A DNA stretch of 64,000 bases from contig KV423923.1 of the NCBI GenBank assembly GCA_001632435.1, forward strand, positions 198,281 to 262,280, in the 5' to 3' direction. This stretch comes from Calocera cornea HHB12733. Lineage: Eukaryota; Basidiomycota; Dacrymycetes; Dacrymycetales; Dacrymycetaceae. This document shows, piece by piece, positions 34,364 through 44,389 of the stretch. A model generated the notes under the pieces. The model did not search any database, was not told where the DNA came from, and saw nothing but the letters and a program-made list of their open reading frames with translations. Every line of letters begins with the position of its first letter. Positions within the stretch are counted from its first letter, which is position 1. Position numbers and translations under genes: made by a program.

Positions 34364-36031
34364 ATGCCTCGTACCAACCCTCGCGTCCTCGACTGGGAAC
34401 ATCGGAAGACAAAGACCTCCGAGACACGCGCCAAGCACGCGGCAGCACAAGATCGCATGCGCGAGCTCGAGGACACTCTCAAGCAAGAGCTGGACGGGCT
34501 AGCCGACGAGCTGCACATGGGCCGAGATATCGTGCAAGCCGCGTTTCGCGCTCAGCGATTCCAGAAGACAATGGAGGGCGTGAGCGCGACAAACGCGGCA
34601 AGACATGTTGTGGCTAGAGATTACCGCGAAGCTGGTGCGTCCTCCTTGGCTCTAGAGTACCACGGGCTAACGCGTTCCTAGGTCGCAAGTTTGATCTTAC
34701 GAGCTCCTCGTGCCACGAGGATGTTCTCGCTAAGCAGGAGGAACTCGAGGCACAACCCGCAGCGCTCGAAGATGTTCGCCATGAGATACTGGCCGCGCGG
34801 GAGCAGAAGCGCGTACAAGTACGCCGGCCTGGCAAATCAAAGCAAGTGGACACGCTGCACGTTCAAGACGACTTCCAGCGTGAGGTACGCAGGCGGTGCT
34901 TGCATTCGTAACTAGCCTGACTTGTTTCTAGGCCGCCAACTTCAATATTCGAACGGGAGGTCACGCTTGTGGCTTTGTTCTTCGCGGCTCGGTGAAAGAT
35001 CTTGCGCGCCCTCAATGGTTCGGGGATGAAGCATGTCGAGCATTTTTCGAGGATGTGCTGAAGATCCCAATAGAAGAGCTCGTCCTTGCTCTCGAGGCAT
35101 GGGTCTTGAGCGGGGGCGCGCACGGGACCGCTGAGAGAGTACATGCGCGAGTGAATCAGCACAAGAGCGCGATCCGCGCTATGCTGGACAAGGGCTTGCG
35201 TGAGTCCTGATTCTAGTCACCTTGCTCCGTGTGCTAAACCGTCCTCTAGAAGCAGTCACGAAGGACGCGGCGGCCCGTATGGCCTACTCGCGGTTCGGGC
35301 TTGACATCGAGGACCGATATGGGGTCACGTTGCAAGGCTGGCCCTTGGCTGGCTCGATCACGAACCCCTCAAATATCTCGGGCCTCATGTCATTGGTCAC
35401 GCTTAGGAAGGCGCTGGCCTCAGGGACGTGCCATTTCCGTCCGATGACGGCCCTTGACCGCGATCGACGAGACGCAGAGCGCAAGAGCGCCTTGAGTGCA
35501 CGCTCCAACGAGCTTGCAACTCTGGATGCCGAGGCAGCAGGTCGTCTAGAGGCAAAGGCACGCCGGCGCAAGCGTCCTGCTCCCAGTAGCATGGATTCCC
35601 GCGTACCCGTCCGCGTACCTGAGGAGCAAGAGGCAGCACCGAGTCCAGCCAAGAGAGCGTGCCTTACTCAATCGAGCATGGCCTCGCAGCCTCGCAGCGC
35701 GGACACGCAGGTCGTCATCGAAGACACGTTTTCCCCTCGGACCCAAGATTCAAGCATGCATCAAGCTGCGAGCGCCCTTGCACATGGGAGCTTGCCTCAA
35801 GCACTTGCCAATGCACAGCTCGGTTCTCGTGGTTTCGGGACATCGCAAGTGGGCTCGTGGCCTTATCCTCCGCCAGCCGGAAGCTCCCACTTCATGCCCC
35901 CGATGCCGAGCATGGTTCCCTTAAGCCAGCCAGCTGGCCCGCACTGGTGGGCCGCGCCGCCGCAAGGTGCGGGTGTCACGATGAACCATACATACATTGT
36001 AATGGACACACAAATGAGGGGCGCTAGTTAG
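34364..36031 (+). CDS. KDZ companion protein 2, unknown function
   Basis: Not securely recognised. Predicted 507 residues from exons 34364-34634, 34682-34884, 34932-35199 and 35250-36031, all GT-AG and in frame. The N-terminal ~160 residues are a charged coiled coil (RMRELEDTLKQELDGLADEL and similar). The middle has NIRTGGHACGFVLRGSVKDL and a helical block. Residues ~255-310 contain YGVTLQGWPLAGSITNPSNI, then LVTLRKALASGTCHF, a Trp/Pro pattern I recall from many hypothetical agaricomycete proteins but cannot verify here. A basic stretch (EAKARRRKRPAP) may be a nuclear localisation signal. The C-terminus is Pro/Gly/Ser-rich. Possibly a DNA-binding partner of the transposase; no catalytic motif is visible. 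Confidence 0.7.
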
Positions 36032-36150
36032 CTAGTTTACGAGAACAAAGGTCTGGTAATCAAGAAGGTTCAAGTAGCTAGACGCGAGTGTTTAGCCAAC
36101 TTGCGGCAAGCTGCTAGCAGGCGGCAGCTCGCACAGTACATGAGGGCATG

Positions 36151-36476
36151 CTACGCGCTCTGCGCGAGCAACAGCAGCCCAGCTGCTCCCTCCTCCACGG
36201 CCTTGCGCTTCGCTGTGTGCTTGCGCAAGCGTTGAAGAGATTCTTCTTTGGCTCGCTTTTCGGCCTCGCGGCGTGCGGCGTCGTACTCGCGGTGATACTC
36301 TTGTAAATCGCGCTTATGCCTGGAGGGTGGTCAGAACCATCCACAACGGCAGGACGCTAGGAAGCTTGCTTTCTCGCCCACCGCTTTCTAGCGGGGCTCG
36401 TCTTGCGCCGACGCTGCTCCCCGAGAGGGCTAGAGGGCTTGCCGTAGCCGCGATTCCAAGAGTCGGGGGCAACCAT
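36151..36476 (-). CDS. Possible small basic protein within the KDZ element
   Basis: A tentative 91-residue gene on the strand opposite the other element genes. Exons 36476-36370 and 36319-36151 are joined by a 50-nt GC-AG intron (donor AAA|GCAAGC, acceptor CTCCAG, branch-like CTGAC). The product is highly basic and helical: KTSPARKRWARKHKRDLQEY, then Arg/Glu/Lys-rich repeats, ending GLLLLAQSA. It could be a small DNA-binding or nuclear protein. The non-canonical donor and short length make this uncertain. The exon-2 frame alone (Lys/Glu periodicity, 56 codons with stop) looks coding. Confidence 0.4.
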
Positions 36477-36626
36477 GGGCGATATATCCAAGATGACGAG
36501 CGGCAAGAGCAAGTTGTGCCCGGCTTACTGTACTGGAGCGCGTTCTACGGTGCTCGGCGCTGGAGTGCTGGAGCTCGGCTACTAGCCACGTGGGCTTGAT
36601 TATTCGTAGCCTGTAATGGTCCCGTC

Positions 36627-36734
36627 CTGGATTTTTGCTGGATCCAGGGGTCCTAGTAACGCAACACGGATTTGTGTCGGGGGCGTGGCTCGCCCCTGGC
36701 ACAGGCTTGTGCGTGTTCACATGCGTCACAGGTG
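36627..36734 (-). repeat. Right terminal inverted repeat of KDZ element (108 bp)
   Basis: Reverse complement of 27597-27704 with about 24 mismatches by eye, concentrated in the middle. The outermost 10 bases are identical, and the innermost 30 (36627-36656) differ once. Confidence 0.9.
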
Positions 36735-36742
36735 CGTAATGC
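36735..36742. repeat. Right 8-bp target-site duplication
   Basis: CGTAATGC directly after the right terminal repeat, identical to 27589-27596. Confidence 0.9.
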
Positions 36743-37717
36743 GTATTAGCATGTGTGGATGCTTTGGGCGGGCTGGGCACTGGCACTGGGCACTGGGCGC
36801 TGGCGCTGGGGATCTTGGGCGGGCTGGGCAGGCCAAGCTCTGCTATGTGGGGGAGTGGGGCATAGCCGGGCGGGCTGTCTGCGGGAGGTTGTCGGGGAAG
36901 ATTTTCGGGGAAGCAGCGGGAGGACAGGGCTGGACGGGGACGGGGGTGGTGTGGTATGACAGGTGCTTGGTGCTTGGTGCTTTGTGCTTTGTGCTTTGTG
37001 CTTGGTTGGTGGCTGGGGGGAAGCGAGCTGGGGTGCGAGGTTGTCCGGGCCTCTCGGCGCGCTTGGCGCGGCCTTGCTGGGAGCGTGTGGCGGCGGTGTC
37101 AGCAGCGTTCGGTCAGCGAGGGAGGTGCGTCACCGGCGCTTGCGCTTGCTGGCGGCGCGTCATGTCACACACCACTACTGCACTCCCACTCCCAACCAGT
37201 ATGCTGCCGCGGTGGAATGGGACGGGGTCGGGTCCGGGTTGCGTGGTGGGAGGGGGGATGGTGGGTGTGAGGGTGCCTGAGGGAGGGACGGGGGCAAATA
37301 AAGACGCAAGGCAAGTTGAAGGAGCGGGGGGCGAGTGCCGAGCGTGCCGAGGGGCCGGGGCGCGTGCCGGGGGGGTGTGCCGAGTGTGCGGGCGGCGTGA
37401 TGGGGGTGGACGGGAAGCGGCGGATGGACGGTGCAAGAGGGGGGCAGCGGGCCTTCGGGGTAATCGGATCCCATCCATGCATGCCCATGCCCATCGCACG
37501 GCGCACCATCCACACACACCCGCACCGCTCTCGACTCTCGAAGACCCCCTCCCCTTCTCCCCTCTTCCCACTCCTCCCCAATCACATCCCCCACCCTTGG
37601 GCGACATCACCCACCCCCCCCCACCCCCTCCTCCCTCCCCCCTCTCCCCCCTCTCCCCACACCCCGCCACATCGCACACAGTACACCGTCCGCATCCCCC
37701 ACATCGTCCTTCCAGTC
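36743..37717. other. Spacer and kinase promoter
   Basis: No gene identified. 36.75-37.0 kb holds imperfect G-rich repeats (GGGCACTGG-like, then GTGCTTTGTGCTTTGTGCTT at about 36970-37000). A long pyrimidine tract (about 37500-37665), typical of fungal core promoters, precedes the kinase ATG. The kinase frame stays open upstream of 37718 and could include a further 5' coding portion. Confidence 0.45.
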
Positions 37718-39750
37718 ATGTTCCCAGCCTGCGAGGAGCGCATAGACAAGAAGTACGGAAAGTGGGGCCGCGTCCTCGGAAAGGGCACAGGCGGCACAGT
37801 CCGCCTCATACAGGGCCCCCCCCGTCTCGGCGGAAAGGTCTTCGCCGTCAAGGAGTTCCGCAAGAAGAAGGGAAAGGAGACAGACTTTGAGTACCGCCGC
37901 ATGATCACCACCGAGTGCTGCTTCGCAAACGGCCTCAAGCACGTCAACGTCATCGAGACAGTCGACATCGTCCGCAACAAGAGCAGGTACTTCCAGGTGC
38001 GCACACTCACTCCATCCCCCGCGAAATTCCCGCGCACTGCCTCATCGGGAAATCCCCACAGGTCATGGAGTACGCCCCCTACGACCTCTTCTCCGTCGTC
38101 ATGTCCGGCCGCATGGTCCAGCCCGAGATATACTGCGTCTTCCGCCAGATATGCGACGGCGTTGCCTACCTCCACAGCACGGGGCTCGCCCACCGCGACC
38201 TCAAGCTCGAGAACTGCGTCATGACCAACGGCAACGTCGTCAAGCTCATCGACTTTGGCACCGCCACGCCCTCCTACCACCCGGACAAGGGCGTCATGCT
38301 CTCCTCCGGCCTCGTCGGCTCAGACCCGTACGTCGCGCCCGAGGTCATCAGGGGCGAGATGTACGACGCCCGCCGCGCCGATGTCTGGAGCCTCGGCATC
38401 ATCTTCCTCGCCATGATGCTCCGGCGGTTCCCCTGGGCGCTCGCCGACCCGCGCAAGGACCTCAACTACCGCAAGTTCGCCAGCACGCTGCACGAGCTCC
38501 CCCGCCCGCACAGCCCGAAGAAGGTCGCCATCGCCATTCCTGACGCGACCGTGCCCACGCCCCGCCCGATCAAGCCCCGACCGCAGCGTTCGGCTGACGA
38601 GCCCGCAGACAGCTCCGCCTCCTCCGCGTACGACGTCCCCGCGCCCAGCCTGTTCGGCCCGGGAGACGGCAGCATCACCACCTTCGCCACGGCGGACTCG
38701 TCCCTCGTCCTCACCCCGAGCGATACCGGCGGGAGCGCGGACGCGCAGGACGGCGCGGCGAGCGGCTCTGCCTCGCGCTCCGGCAACTGGGTCGTGCCCC
38801 ACATGGAAAGCTACGAGAACTGGGAGGAGGTCATCGAGCGCCTGTGCGCGGAGCGCTCAGAGAGCGGGACGGACAGCTCCCGCTCCTCCTTCCGCACCGG
38901 GATGACCTCGCGCTCCGGGGGCGCGCAGAGCCTCGCCCCGCCCACCCCGGCCGCGCTCCTCCCCCCGCAGAACGGGCTCTTCCCGCCCGTCCAGCAAGTG
39001 CGCAGGGAGGCGTCCGAGCCCGTGCTGAGCACGCTCGCCCGCCCCGCCGCTGCGCTCCTCCCCACACGCGTGCCCCGCCCGCCGATATCGACCCAGGTGT
39101 CCAACCCGCCCCACGCATCCGCGTCCACCGCCGTCCTCGGCCAGGGCCTGTCCACCTCCCCCGTCTCCCCCGCCCCGCCCGTCGAGCCCTCGCACGCATT
39201 CGCCCTCTCCTCCCCGACGCTCGTCCCCTCCCTCCCGCTCGCCCAGCTCACAGCCCTGGACGCCCCACCGCCCAAGCTCCCCCAGCGCATAATCGTCTCG
39301 CCCGACAACACGCTCTCCTACCTCCCCGCAGAGACGCGCTGGGTCATCCTCCGCATGCTGCAGATCGAGCCCGCAAGCCGCTGCAGCATGGCCGACCTCC
39401 TGCACCCGCTGCCCCCCACCCCGCCGCAGAGCCCGCCCCGCTCGTCCGCCGCCAGCACGCACGAGGACGACGCGCACCCGCACGCGCAGCTGGGGCTGGG
39501 CGTGCCCTCCCTCCCCAGCGGCCTCCAGATGACCCCCGCCCGCAGAGCAGCGACCATGCCCGCCGTCCCGCGCCGGCGGCAGGAGCCGGGCATCGAGGAG
39601 CTTGGCAGGGACTGGCTGCGCGGCATCGTCCCCTGCAGCGACATGGCGGACGGCAGCGGCCAGGAGTGCGCGACGGCGACGCACGTCCATGTCCGCCTCA
39701 AAACGAGCAGCAAGGAGGCCGGCAGCAAGTGGCCCTGGAAGAAGTCGTGA
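37718..39750 (+). CDS. HAL4/HAL5-like serine/threonine protein kinase
   Basis: Predicted 655-residue kinase; exons 37718-37996 and 38062-39750 (65-nt intron). Kinase motifs are intact: glycine loop GKGTGGTV (21-28), lysine 45 in FAVKEF, HRDLKLEN with catalytic Asp 139, DFG at 157-159 and VAPEV at 184-188. VMEYAPYDLFSVVMSGRM, LVGSDPYVAPEV and WSLGIIFLAMMLRRFPW are characteristic of the fungal HAL/NPR kinases, which regulate potassium uptake and plasma-membrane nutrient transporters. The C-lobe is split. After FPWALADPRKDLNYRKF (~235) there are roughly 265 Ser/Pro-rich residues before LPAETRWVILRMLQIEPASR (~515), which completes the fold. The N-terminal regulatory region usual in yeast Hal4/5 is absent from this ATG. 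Confidence 0.88.
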
Positions 39751-42700
39751 GCATACCACACCACACCATCCGTGGGGGAGGATATACCCCAAAACACCTG
39801 GGACACCAACAGGCTTCTGATCTCCCCCTGCATCCATCCATCCGTCTTTCGCCCTCGCCCACCCTCCCTCGCCTCGCCTCCCGCCCGCGTACAGACAGAA
39901 ACTCAGACAGAACAGAACGAAAAAATGCCGAATACCGATGTTGTATTGCTAGCCCCGCCCCGCTGCAGAACCTATCTACGAAAACCCTGGACGGATTGGA
40001 CCGACTTCTCGCGTTGGCTGATCCTCCGCTCCCCCGCGCCCCGCCCGGCCTTGCTGTTGCTTCTGCTTCTGCAGGCATGTGCGCCGCCTCGGACGCCAAT
40101 CGCCGCCTCGCGCACGAACCGACTATCATTATCATTCCTGCCCGCATCATCTTCCCGCATCCCATCATCATCATCACACCGCCATCCTCACGCTCCACCC
40201 GCCCGAATCATCCTATCATCATCTCTAGTGCCCGCGCCATGTAGAAGACTCGACTGAAGCGGCCCTCAACTACTACCTCCCGTTACCTGCAATCCCCCTT
40301 CCCCTCGGCCCATGCCTTCCGCGCGCGGCCCTCATCCATCCCTACTGGCGTATGCCCGCGCCCCCCTATATACTCTATCCCCTCCATCCATTACATAGAC
40401 TTTGTTTCTCTCTGTTTCCCTTTCCCCGCCGCGCTGGCTCCCGGGGACTGCCCCACGCCCGCGGGCCGGCGCGCCCCGGATCGCAGTATATCTTGTACCA
40501 AGAGAGCAAGTTGATCTATCTTATTTCGCGCATGGCTCATACCTGCGTGCAAGAAATAACTCTGTGTGATCATCTACATAAGTGCGCGTCTTTGAGTGTG
40601 CGTGCAAGCTCCAGCGCTGAGCCCGCTCAGTGGGGACTACCTGATCTGGATCATGACCATAAGTTGCACACAAATAGTATTAATATCTAAAGCTTGGCTT
40701 ATGCTTTGGACTAGAGTACAGTGTTATAGCTATTGCTCGGATGATGCCATTTATAATAAACAGATAAGAACATAGGGAGATGCTTTCGGTTGCCGAACAC
40801 CATTCGTCCCCCAAGGATACAGAAGAGTAGATAAGCAGATAGTAACCCGCTTACGCACCAGGCAATACGAGGCCCATAACTCTTGTTCGGCAGCCATGGC
40901 CCGGGGAACGGTCAACTGGTGGGAGAGTGGGCCCAGATGCTCACAAGCAGGAGCTTGCCATGCACCAGGGACGGAAATGCACAAAGCCTCTTGCTGGAGC
41001 AGCTGCATGGCACAACTTCTCACCAGTTCTGGGTCGCAAGCTGCTCTGAGGCTGAGCCAGCGCCTGTCATAAAGTCAGGTACAAATGGAAACAGTGAGTC
41101 GGAAGCAGAGGCAGGAACCAGCGGCAGGCGCAACAGCCAACTTCCACATCCTTCACATTGTGGTCTCATACCCAACTGCGCCAGCACTGTTGCCGTCAGC
41201 ATGCACCAGACATATACGTACCAACAGCGCATCGCAAGGAGTGGTGAGAAGCATATGTTGAGCTTAACCACACCGAGCAACCTTGTCGTGCACGCTAGTG
41301 CGAGATGAAGGGCAGCTTGTACATTTGACATTATGCAGTGCTGCAGCAGCTCAGACTGCCAACAGTGCTGAACATCAACCAGCTAGCCAGTGGAAAAAAA
41401 ATAAAGAACATGTCGACAGTTGACACCAGCAGGGGCACGCGGAGAAGAGAGGCAGGCTCAAAAGAGAGCTTCCATACTCCCAAGTGCAGACTACCAAATT
41501 CGGAGGTAGACATCCCTCAATGAGGGAGTCCCCACACTGCTAGGCTGCAGCACAACCAGCCGGTTAGTAGCATGATAGGAAGTAGCAGCAGAATAGGAAG
41601 AAGGGATAGCTGAGAACAGGTTCGAAGGTTGACAGTTTGGCTACGCATGAGGCAGCACAGGCCCGAGGTCGGGTTGCATAGGCGTGGCTGGGCACAGGCC
41701 AGTAGGCAGCACCTACACGAATGTACACAGTGTCTACACGCCGACCCATACACCCATTGATAGTGGGTTGCCAGGTACGACACTCCGTACAACCCAGCTG
41801 GGCGCAAGATGGTAGAAGGCATGCAAGGAGACACCATTGATGTTTGGCACTACCAGTGGACCTCCTGGGTAGGACAATAGTGCTTAGACTCCCAAGCATA
41901 ACGACATAGGGCTACCAAGTAGACAAAGAGAAGGCAAGATGTCAATGCTGATAGTAAGAAGGACGATAATGGGACCCGAGGTGACCGAGACAGATGTGCC
42001 ATGCACAGGCAGATGGCCTGTGCACCAGCACACTCGATATGAGCAGACCGCCGCAGACGCCGCCCACGCCAGATGATGGTACGAGGTGGTCCACGACTTG
42101 CAACTGGGTCGGTCGAGAATGGACGGAAGGGGAATGGCAAGGGTCATCCCGCTCCTCCACCTGTTCTTTCCCAGCTGCCAACTCCGGACCATCCTGCACA
42201 CACCAAACGGACACTGCAAGAACCTGGCGTGCGGCGTACTGACCAGCACTCAGTCCGCATATCCGCCTGCCCCGGTGTAGGAGGTGAGGATCCATCCGAG
42301 GAGGTGGGGGGGCGAACGAAGGGGAGGGGAGCCCCCTCTTCAGGTGGGGGGAGAGAGCAGGGGTGAGACGCCCATTTTTCGGGCGCGACGGGGTATATAT
42401 GGCGGTCGACCGCCACAGCCACTCCCACCACGTGTAGCCGGAGAAGGAAAATCTCCAAAGGCGTCGTTCCAGCACTTTCGACTTCTGTATAGACAGGGTT
42501 CTGCTGCGCGCGAGGCGGGCGGGCGAGTGGTGAGACTGAAGAAGAGAATGGGGTTGTTGATAGCGTGCGCTGGGAGGACTCGCAGCACCAACCAAGCAGC
42601 CCAGCGGAGCACGGGGCTCCATCGTCCTCCGCTAAATTGCTGCTATGAGGCGACATCGAGCGACAATCATATAGATATAACAGTGGCAAAGTACAAGCAG

Positions 42701-44389
42701 AGGATGCGCAGAGTGCGTCGTCAAACAGGGTCGTCCTTCCGTATATCGTTGGTTCAGTAAAGCAGCGCTCGTGCGCTCGTAAAGGCAGGCAGGGTGGGTA
42801 AGCGCACCGAGCAGGACGCCTCAACTCCGGGCCACTGCTGCACACCAGAGCTGTAGTACCGCCTCATCGAACAGCATGCCCGAGTCCGTAAGCCGATGAC
42901 CAGTTCTTAGTTGAAGCAGAGGCACTCCAGCAGCCCTTGATCGATGGAGACGAGTTGGCCAGGAGCGCGCACGTCGCGCGACACTGAACAAAGGCCAGAC
43001 AAGCCAGGTGCACGTGATGACGCGAACTGTTCTTCGCTGCTCTTCTGCTCTTCTCGCAAGGATGACAGCACCCGATATCAGCCTTTCACCTCTGTGAACA
43101 AACAACCCAGTGAACGGCAGAGCACAGCCGGTCAATATGTATGTGCTGAGTTGTTGCACGGCTGTAGCGGTGCCAAGCTCCAGCAACTGTATCACTGAGC
43201 CAAGAACACGCCGGCTGGGCTTGTTCCGCTCTCAAGAGGTGCAGGCGCACGTCTTTGTCTCCCGCTGAGTCAAGTAATCCGGGAGTACACGCCGCGCGGA
43301 GCAGCAGAAGCGGCTGGATGAACGATGAGGGCTTCCCGAAGCGAAACACCAGCGGACCAGGCACACTCACGTATCCTTTCTCTCTAGGTGAGGAAGGCGC
43401 AGGAGCACGCAGTGCAGGGCCTTGCGGAGCTGAGGCGAGAGAAGCACAGTACTGTACTGTACTGTATCCTGGGCGATGGAGGGGTCGATGGATGGTCGAT
43501 CAAGGATGGTTCCTGTTTCAATTGGGGAATGGGGAATGGGATCAAGTTTTCTGTAAACGCGTACGCGCACACTGTGCAGTACAGTACTTATGTGCGGAGG
43601 GCCAGGCGGGGCGCGTCAGTGTCACGGCCTCTCCGGCCAGTGCAGCAATGGAGCATGGATGGGGTACTATACTGTAGCCGGGTAGAACCCCAGCGACGCA
43701 CTATCATTGGGCATTGCATTGGGATATCCAGAGTGGCATCGAGCGAGGGACGCGGGAGTTGCGGCCCCCAAGTCGCAAGTCGCCGAGCAGCATATACGAG
43801 AACATGCTCCCGCCTAGCCAATATACTGGAGAGGAACGACTACAAGCCGCCTAGAGGGCGAAGCGCTAGCCCGGAGAGCGCGGCAGCGCCGGGCCGGCTG
43901 CTGAGGAAGGTATGTTCCTGGTGCCCCAAGCAGCGCAGCCCAACCGAGCTCAGAGGTGAGCTAGCAACGCAGTGTGTGATGCGATGTTGCATAAGTGTGG
44001 TACGAGTGTAAGCTGTGTAAGCTCGTGCACTAATCAAGGGGGGTTGTGAGCCTGTCTGTAGCTGTACGCGGTATATCTCCTCCCCCTTGCCCCTTCCCTC
44101 CTCGCACCCCGCTCCCTCGAACCATCCAACAAGACAAATTGTACTGTACTTTGAACATGAGAGAAAGGTTGATGTGGTAGAAGAAAGTGTGTCCTGTCCT
44201 GTCTTGTACCAGGGGTCCGTCCGCCCTCGGACAAGAAAGGCCGTAGGGGGGCCCCTCCTAAAAACACAACACAACACAACGGGACCCGCCTCTCGCGAGG
44301 CATTGAGGGTATATTTTTTCCGTAGCCGCAGAAGCAACAGTCCGAGCGAGTCCGAGGAGCGAGGAGCAAAGAAAAGAACGGCGGGAGGA
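39751..44389. other. Gene-free region with degenerate repeats
   Basis: About 4.6 kb with no recognisable coding sequence on either strand. 39.75-40.4 kb is the pyrimidine-rich kinase 3' flank. About 41.3-42.7 kb carries the minus-strand copy of a dispersed repeat, described separately. Short tracts such as ACTGT repeats (about 43449-43468) and AACAC repeats (44263-44280) occur. Confidence 0.45.
41454..42668 (-). repeat. Degenerate dispersed repeat, copy A
   Basis: Read on the minus strand, this region holds three blocks in the order found at 49016-50000 on plus. Block 1 (42668-42391) begins GATTGTCGCTCGATGTCG and contains CTGTCTATACAGAAGTCGAAAGTGC-type sequence and CATATATACCC. Block 2 (41682-41628) runs from CCTATGC through GGGCCTGTGC to AAACTGTCAAC. 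Block 3 (41527-41454) contains GGTAGTCTGCACTT and AAGCTCTCT. Identity to the other copy is about 70-80% within blocks and low between them. No open frame is conserved, so this is probably an old non-autonomous or decayed mobile element. Confidence 0.75.

Larger units (their letters stand above)
27597..36734 (+). mobile_element. Complete KDZ (Kyakuja/Dileera/Zisupton) DNA transposon
   Basis: A 9,138-bp element defined by structure and content. Both ends start CACCTGTGAC, reading inward. The two 108-bp terminal inverted repeats are of equal length and match at about four in five positions. An exact CGTAATGC duplication flanks the element. Inside lie an intact KDZ transposase gene (27846-31430), two intact multi-exon genes on the same strand (32421-33868 and 34364-36031) and a possible small gene on the opposite strand (36476-36151). 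No frameshift or premature stop was found in the transposase. The perfect target duplication and open frames suggest a fairly recent insertion and possible activity; the divergence of the repeats could be natural asymmetry. The insertion sits in the spacer between the CRH gene and the HAL-type kinase gene and disrupts no recognisable host gene. Confidence 0.92.

Noticed and set aside
32421..36031. TET/JBP dioxygenase as transposon cargo
   Set aside because: Some fungal KDZ elements are known to carry TET/JBP genes, but neither companion protein shows the HxD...H iron-binding pattern of that family.
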